This document shows positions 58,501-64,000 of a stretch of 64,000 bases of DNA, in pieces (within the stretch, counting starts at the first letter, position 1; every line of letters begins with the position of its first letter). The position numbers were made by a program, and so were the translations under genes. The stretch lies in NCBI GenBank assembly GCA_035048495.1, contig CM068541.1, forward strand, positions 7,881,929 to 7,945,928, given 5' to 3'. The notes under the pieces were generated by a model. The model saw only the letters and a list, made by a program, of their open reading frames with translations, was not told the DNA's origin and searched no databases. Origin of the DNA: Euptelea pleiosperma. Its lineage: Eukaryota > Streptophyta > Magnoliopsida > Ranunculales > Eupteleaceae.

Positions 58501-60437
58501 TCATTACAGAGCTTGGTTATTTTTGGTTTCAACAAATCAAATGTTTGTCTCAAGAGCTTGAATAAACCTGAAAAAATATAGCCATATCAAAATATATTTT
58601 TTCCCTAAAAAATTATACATAATCAATATATTCAATTGGAAAAAAAAATCTATATATTTTTTAATGAAAGAGAGAGAAAAGATTGACGGAAAACCATTTG
58701 AGTTGCCTAAAAAATGAAACTCATCAACCAAAAGAAAGAAGGAGAGATTTAAATATTTTAAGATAGATGGAGAGGGAAAGGCACGGGAATTTTCATATGG
58801 AGGTTACCTTTCTATATGAAAATCTTAATTATATTTCTTAATGACGCGGGTATGGAAAGCAACCAAAATGAAATTTTAAAAATCAGAATATCTTTGTGTA
58901 TGGAAACCTTTAGATTTTGTAATGCATCGGTTATGGAAACAAACCACATTGATTTTTTTAATGCATCGGTTACGAAGAGAGAACGGTCGAAATTAATGCA
59001 TTGGTTTTGAAAACAAACCAAAATGTATTTCTTAATGCATCGGTTATGAAAACAAATCACATTGATTTTCTTAATGCATTGTTTAGGAAGAGAGAACGGT
59101 CATAATTAATGCATTGATTTTGGAAACAAATCAAAATAGATTTCTTAATGCATCGGTTAAAAATTTAGGAATTAATGAATGAAATAAGGAGATGGGGAGT
59201 CATAGGATTGGAAAGAGAGAAGACGTTTCGGAATTAATTGGAGATGGGAGAAAATTTGAAAATTAATAAAGAAATTAAAGAGAGGGGACGGGATTGGAAA
59301 GAGAGATATTTTGTGTAGGGGTATTTTTGGGATAAACTAAAAAGCTAGAGAAAGCGCCACTTCAGCAGGGTCGAGCTTTAGTATAGATAATAGATATGCA
59401 TAGCTTACTAAGTGTACTTAACACAGAACAGGGGAACTGGGGTCCAACATTCATTAAGTGCCAACCATGGAGATCTTCTATACTGAAAATTGAAACATCG
59501 GATGACTGCAACTATCTGATGTATGCCTTAATGTCAAATGATCTGCACTAAAGTTAAGAGCTTAGATTATTAGGACATGATCAAGGAGATTTCTGTCATA
59601 AGAGATTTTCTTAGTGCAACCAATTGAATGATTTGTCTAACCCTCTTGTTATAATGTTTCTAGATTATAATGTGTCATCAATTTAGCTTATCTACTGCCA
59701 ATGGAGTAGAAATCATGGAAAATTGAAATGTTTCAATCCAGAGGAGTATTGTTGCTACCATACCCATATTGAGTACCTCGATTTATTCAAATCCTTTTTC
59801 AAGTTTCGGCTTTGATTCTTCATCTCATACACAGGCTGGTGAACCTTGCTCCATCTGGGCCGAAGGATTCACTAAAAGAAAGTCGAATGCTACGGCTCTT
59901 GCATCCCTTGGCCAAATGTTGTCTGAAAGCATCCACACAGACATCACAATCAACGCCTCTGATGGAAGCATCGAGGCCCACCGGGCCGTCCTTGCCTCGA
60001 GGTCACCTGTCTTCCGCAGTATGTTCTCACACAATCTTAAAGAAAAGGAGCTATCAACTGTAAACATCTCCGATATGTCCATCGAAGCTTGTCAGGCTTT
60101 CCTCAACTACATCTACGGCAGCATCCAACACGAGGAGTTTCTGACCCACCGGCTTGCACTTCTTCGTGCTGCTGATAAGTATGACATCTCCGACCTCAAA
60201 GAGGCATGCCACGAGAGTCTTCTGGAGGACATTGATGTGAAAAACGTACTTGAGAGGATCCAGCTTGCATCTCTCTATCAATTGCCGAGACTGAAGAGTA
60301 GTTGCATGAGGTATCTTGTGAAATTTGGTAAGATATATGACATTCGAGATGACTTTAATGCCTTTCTGCAATGTGCAGATAGGGACCTTATAACTGAGAT
60401 CTTCCAAGAGGTTCTTGCTGCCTGGAAAGGTTTCTGA
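55584..60437 (+). CDS. MATH-like/BTB-POZ domain protein (At1g21780 type)
   Basis: Exons 55584-55702, 55790-55935, 56491-56609 and 59835-60437 join with matching phases to 328 residues, close to the ~326 of the Arabidopsis At1g21780 protein. The N-terminal half is the MATH-like part (LAQWKIENLASCTYRKSD, LYIKLYPEISNLTRDHPP, VTDKQIKNNDDFIW). The BTB domain spans about 150-262 (TDITINASDGSIEAHRAVLA, SRSPVFRSMFSHNLKEKEL, FLNYIYG). A short BACK-like tail ends ITEIFQEVLAAWKGF. BTB proteins of this kind bring substrates to CUL3 ubiquitin ligases. ATG 55584 has A at -3. An in-frame ATG at 55485 would add 33 residues not typical of the family. Intron 3 (3225 bp) holds a Helitron. Intron 2 holds a small Harbinger-type MITE. 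Confidence 0.96.
56245..56347. mobile_element. 103-bp Harbinger-type MITE in BTB intron 2
   Basis: Left GGACCTGTTTGGATCAC, right GACTCAAACAGGCCC, with TAA at 56242-56244 and 56348-56350. The size and TSD fit a Tourist-like element. Confidence 0.85.
56890..59387 (-). mobile_element. Non-autonomous Helitron in BTB intron 3
   Basis: On the minus strand the element begins TCTATACTAAAGCTCGACCC after a host A. It ends with a perfect 8-bp-stem hairpin CCCGTGCT-TT-AGCACGGG, nine bases, then CTAG followed by a host T. A TC start, CTRR end, 3' hairpin and A/T insertion without a target duplication are the Helitron signature. About 2.5 kb, with no Rep/helicase gene. The inside holds an old core MITE (57690-57900) and a 113-bp tandem repeat. 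The 5' end could be eight bases further out (59394). Confidence 0.82.
58921..59165. repeat. 113-bp tandem repeat inside the Helitron
   Basis: Units start AATGCATCGGTTATG at 58921, 59034 and (partial) 59147. Each unit is itself made of ~38-bp subunits, AATGCAT-GGTT followed by GAAAACAAA. A weaker unit precedes them from about 58840. Confidence 0.85.
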
Positions 60438-61167
60438 AAGTCTTCTTAAAAAGAAAAAAAAGAAGATTGTGCTTTTGTGGGGTAGTGTTCTGTTTAATTA
60501 TTTTCATGAAAATGGGTTAGTGGGCAAAATTTTATTGTGCAGGATTGGTTGCCATTGAAGGAACATTCTTTTGTTCGAGTGGAATTTGATTGTCAATGTA
60601 TATTTCTGTTTTGATGTAACAAAACCAACTGTCCATACCATAAAAAGACATGCATAATGTATGTTCTGTACTTTGGATGAAATGTAAATGATTTGATAAA
60701 TCGATTTTTCGCATGATCAGATTACAATTCTTTTCTTCAGGCATTCTACAATGACATAACCCATGCACGAAAAGAAACACATCTTCATATCTTCGGCACA
60801 ATGTTTAAAATCTCACTGATTGGACTCATTTGGACAGGTCAACCTAGCCAACCAACTCAGAAAATTCATTTACTAAATCAGCAAGCTTTCATTGACCCAA
60901 GAGTTGAAATCAGGATCAAAACACCCATTTCTGAGTTCAGTCAAAGTTCTTAAATACTGCCTCTAGCAACTAGCAACTAGCATTGTTTTGATGAGTCAAG
61001 CCAAAAAAGAAAATTTTCAAATCAATATTCAATGGATCTTACTCATACAATGAATGAACTCCAGATTGAACATGACGCAAGAAGAGCAGAAAAATCCGCC
61101 CTTCATATTGAAAAGAAATACATGCATAAACAGCAGACTCTAAGTCATGAAAATTTCCTTGCTGATG
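60438..61167. other. BTB 3' untranslated region and spacer
   Basis: The first ~250 bases are the probable 3' untranslated region. No further gene or repeat recognised. Confidence 0.45.
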
Positions 61168-61235
61168 GAAAGCTATGAGTTTCATCATCAGCATCATCAG
61201 CCTTCTCCCAACTATATGGGGTAGGCTAAAGCAAA
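61168..61235 (-). mobile_element. RTE-type LINE 3' tail
   Basis: On the minus strand TAGCCTACCCCATATAGTTG, then GGAGAAGGCTGATGATGCTG: the AGCCGACCCCAAATAGTTGGG-GGCT end followed by a GAT-type microsatellite that is typical of plant RTE LINEs. Only the tail is present. Confidence 0.6.
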
Positions 61236-63354
61236 AAAAAACTCACTCGATAAAATCCCATGACTGCGGATGACCTTCTTGGTTGTGTCATAATTTATCT
61301 AGAATGCAGGTAACCATCAGATCAAAAAGGGATGTGTCAGGGTCTCTTTTCACCTATGTAGGAAGGACATGGCAGTTGTATGGTTTTATGCTGTGTCGGA
61401 CACATATCAACACAGATACGCCATGTTGACACATGCGGGGACACAATTTCTAAGAAAAGGTAGGTGTGATCCATTCTCCATACAGAATTTTGCCAAGTTG
61501 TCAAACACAGCTATAGTTGTTTGATAGTCTCCCTTTAATAAATCTAATTATATCTTGTTATGTTATTAAATTGCTCCATGGTGTGTGGAAAATGCGTTCA
61601 AGATTGCATTAATCAGATGATCCTAAGCATGTAATTAATGAATATTTTTTATAGATCATTGCACATACATTTAAAAATCATTCAAAAGATTGAGAAAAAT
61701 GGTCAGGATTTTCTGGGTAGTGCAATTTTCAGGCTGGCATCCATCAGAGCAGTGTACACCAATTGCAGGTAGAGAGGCATTAACCAATAACCAATTGCCC
61801 TGCAATATATTTCCTTTTGTAAGAAAATCAAAGCCTTTTTTTCTTGCCCCAGAAGGCTTGGGTATTAATAGGTGATAGACTGTTCTGGTTTCAATCAAGA
61901 ACCAATCCCTTAACTGAAATAAGGATGTTCACACTTACCTGGCCATCTAAAACTGTGTTATTGCATTGTCCAAGCTCATTTTGCTCAATATTCTTACGAG
62001 GGGATTGCACGTTGCAGTGTTGGCTGAAAACTCGCTCTGGGCGAACAATTTCTACTTACCAAGGCAAATTACCAATGTAGATCCAGTGCTTATGTTCAAA
62101 ACTTCCTCCCATTCGAGGTGGTTAGGAACCTCAAGGTGATGCTCTGTTCTGGGTTAAAAATCAGCCATTGAGATCCTGCTAAGGATTAAAACTGAATATC
62201 AATATGGAATTATGGACACAGACAGTAAATAAGTGTGAAAATTATAATAAGAAAATATGCAAAAAGTGCAGAACATGCCGTCATACTGCGGCAAGTTTCC
62301 TGAATCACGACCCCCTAATAAGAGTAAGAGGAATGTTTGGGATGGTATGTCTGGATGTGACAATCCAGACAGCATATGACCCATTGACTGATGCTGGGCC
62401 GTGCTGTTGGATGGTCAAATAATGGGTCTGACTATCTGGGAATTCGGATGAATTAAATATATTCATTTGATAACAATTACAACAACAGCAACAATTGTGT
62501 TAAAAGGAAAAAAGAAAATGCAATACATGGTAGTTGAACATTTCAACAGCTTTATCTGCTTCTTCAACAGCACTCATGATCAGAAGCCCAAAACAACGAC
62601 TCTGCTCGATCGTAAACTACCTACCAATAAAGATAATAAATTTCAGAATTTTCAGCTCTAGACAGGGCACTTAACATGATTTCCTTAAAACTCTTAAATT
62701 TGATCTCTAGATGGTTGGATATGTTTGGTGCACCCATGGATTGCTGCATTTTGAGATTTATCCATCTCTATTCAGATAAGAGTTATTTTAATTGTTTTAG
62801 GATTATTTCTTTTAATTTTAGTAGAATTAGGATATTTAGTTCAATAGTTTAATTGTATCTTAGGAGTTCTAAGAATCTAAATTATTCGGAAATTGATTCT
62901 TAGAGTTATAATAGTTTTAAGAGAAAGTTTTTCTTTGTTTTGAAGTCAATTTGAATTAGTTTTAACCGACTGACGAGGTGATGCAGAACATTTAACCAAT
63001 ACTCCCCAAAAGCTGCGACTGTTGGTAGCGTAAGATTAAATTCCTTTATCTCATAGGATCTATCTAAGTTCTCGATCGACACGACCCTTGGTGGGCCCAT
63101 ATCACACAGGCCACCCCACCCCGAGTGAGCCCCATATTACGCAGGCTGCCCCACTCGAGCCCGGTGTGAAAATGCCCCTGCATTACGAGGATTCATCATG
63201 TTGAATGGTGGATTTTATTCCCGAATCAGTAAATTTCAGTTCTCATTTGCTTCTGCTCACATACATGTAGGTCAATTATTTTCTACAAAAAGGGAAAATT
63301 TTCAAAACAAAAAAAACTATAGTCAGTGATAGAGGTAAAACAAACAAAAACCAA
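61236..63354. other. no recognisable gene
   Basis: Only short overlapping frames. A similar phrase is repeated at 63091-63112 and 63127-63148 (GGGCCCATATCACACAGGCC versus AGCCCCATATTACGCAGGC), a ~36-bp local duplication. Confidence 0.4.
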
Positions 63355-63692
63355 GGTTTAAAAGGGGCAGCTATAACAGTAACGGACTGGGGGTGTTACC
63401 ATTTTTTCTGTTATAACGAATTGTAACGCAAAGGGGCAATACGAAAAAAAATAAAATAAAATAACAGAAAATATGGCACTAAAATTCAAAATCAGAATTT
63501 CAAATTTAAAAAAAAAAATTTATAACGGAAATAACAGTCGTTTTTTTTAACAAATTTTTTGTAAAATAACAATGAAAATAACAGCCACTATTTTTCTGAG
63601 TGTTAAAATGGTTCATAACGTAGCGGGGTATGTCTGAATCCGTTATAACGGCCGTTATCTTCATTATAACAGCCGTTTTTTAAAGCATGATG
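63355..63692. mobile_element. MITE of the ACGGCCGTT family
   Basis: Left GGTTTAAAAGGGGCAGCTAT, AACAGTAACGG. Right TTATAACGGCCGTTATC and ATTATAACAGCCGTTTTTTA. The arms are inverted and the centre is AT-rich. One arm occurs alone at 31735-31930 and end pieces at 53545 and 54527. No clear target duplication; hAT-like ends. Confidence 0.65.
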
Positions 63693-63872
63693 AAAAACCA
63701 ATCATAATTTCCAGAATGAAAAGGGAATTAAATATTATATGCAAAAGGGTATTCTTCAATATCAGAAAATATAACAAAATTACACATAATATAAACCAAA
63801 ATGACCCACCAAGACCATATATTACTCCACATAAAGAGAATATTTTAATAACAAAAGTACAACTAAATCACT
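63693..63872. other. AT-rich spacer
   Basis: Nothing recognised. Confidence 0.4.
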
Positions 63873-64000
63873 TGGGGCGTGTTTGATTGCCAAGTGGGAA
63901 AACACAACCGTCCCTTATTAGATGGCCATTTTAATCTGTACAATTTTCCCTACCAAGCCATTTAAATCTGGATAATTTTCCCTACTAAGCCCCTAATCCA
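63873..64000. mobile_element. Harbinger-type MITE cut by the window end
   Basis: Starts GGGGCGTGTTTGATTGCCAA and continues with the same TTTAATCTGTACAATTTTCCC phrase as the body of 17639-17945. The right end lies beyond the window. Confidence 0.75.

Noticed and set aside
58840..59165. CRISPR-like array of repeated AATGCATCGGTT units
   Set aside because: Plant nuclear context, units contiguous and nested without unique spacers: an ordinary tandem repeat.

Overview
This window is nuclear DNA from a flowering plant. The protein genes have plant-type introns with GT-AG borders. Two single-copy housekeeping genes match Arabidopsis families (mitochondrial ribosomal protein mL46 and an At1g21780-type BTB/POZ protein), and there is a tandem cluster of plant-specific DUF247 genes. 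Most of the rest is repeats: MULE-, hAT- and Harbinger-type MITEs, LINE, copia and gypsy remnants, SINE-like copies and a Helitron. Nothing suggests a grass, but the lineage cannot be fixed from sequence alone.

Layout. 0-13.8 kb is gene-poor and rich in MITEs, with one decayed LINE split by a hAT MITE. 13.9-33.6 kb holds four DUF247 units, all on the minus strand: copy A (13883-16161, intact, 499 aa), copy B (19985-23717, two frameshifts in exon 1), copy C (28555-31502, 617 aa, one extra short intron) and a truncated relic E (32697-33590). A receptor-like cytoplasmic kinase exon relic lies between B and C. 33.8-37 kb holds a foldback element built from repeated 23-bp palindromes and a copia remnant. 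37969-43719 (minus) is a complete six-exon mL46 gene whose third intron carries a decayed LINE. 43.8-49.1 kb is a dense MITE zone that includes a 1.56-kb element with ~170-bp inverted termini and other elements nested inside it. 49.1-55 kb holds gypsy and LINE remnants. 55584-60437 (plus) is a complete four-exon MATH-like/BTB gene with a non-autonomous Helitron in intron 3. 60.4-64 kb is gene-poor.

The genes do not form a pathway. The DUF247 units are a local tandem family at different stages of decay. mL46 works in the mitochondrial ribosome. The BTB protein is expected to be a CUL3 ubiquitin-ligase adaptor. The clearest novel signals are a MITE super-group in which one foldback core is joined to several different termini (many copies keep 9-bp target duplications), an intron in DUF247 copy C bounded by inverted and direct repeats, and the reiterated-palindrome element at 34.5-35.1 kb.
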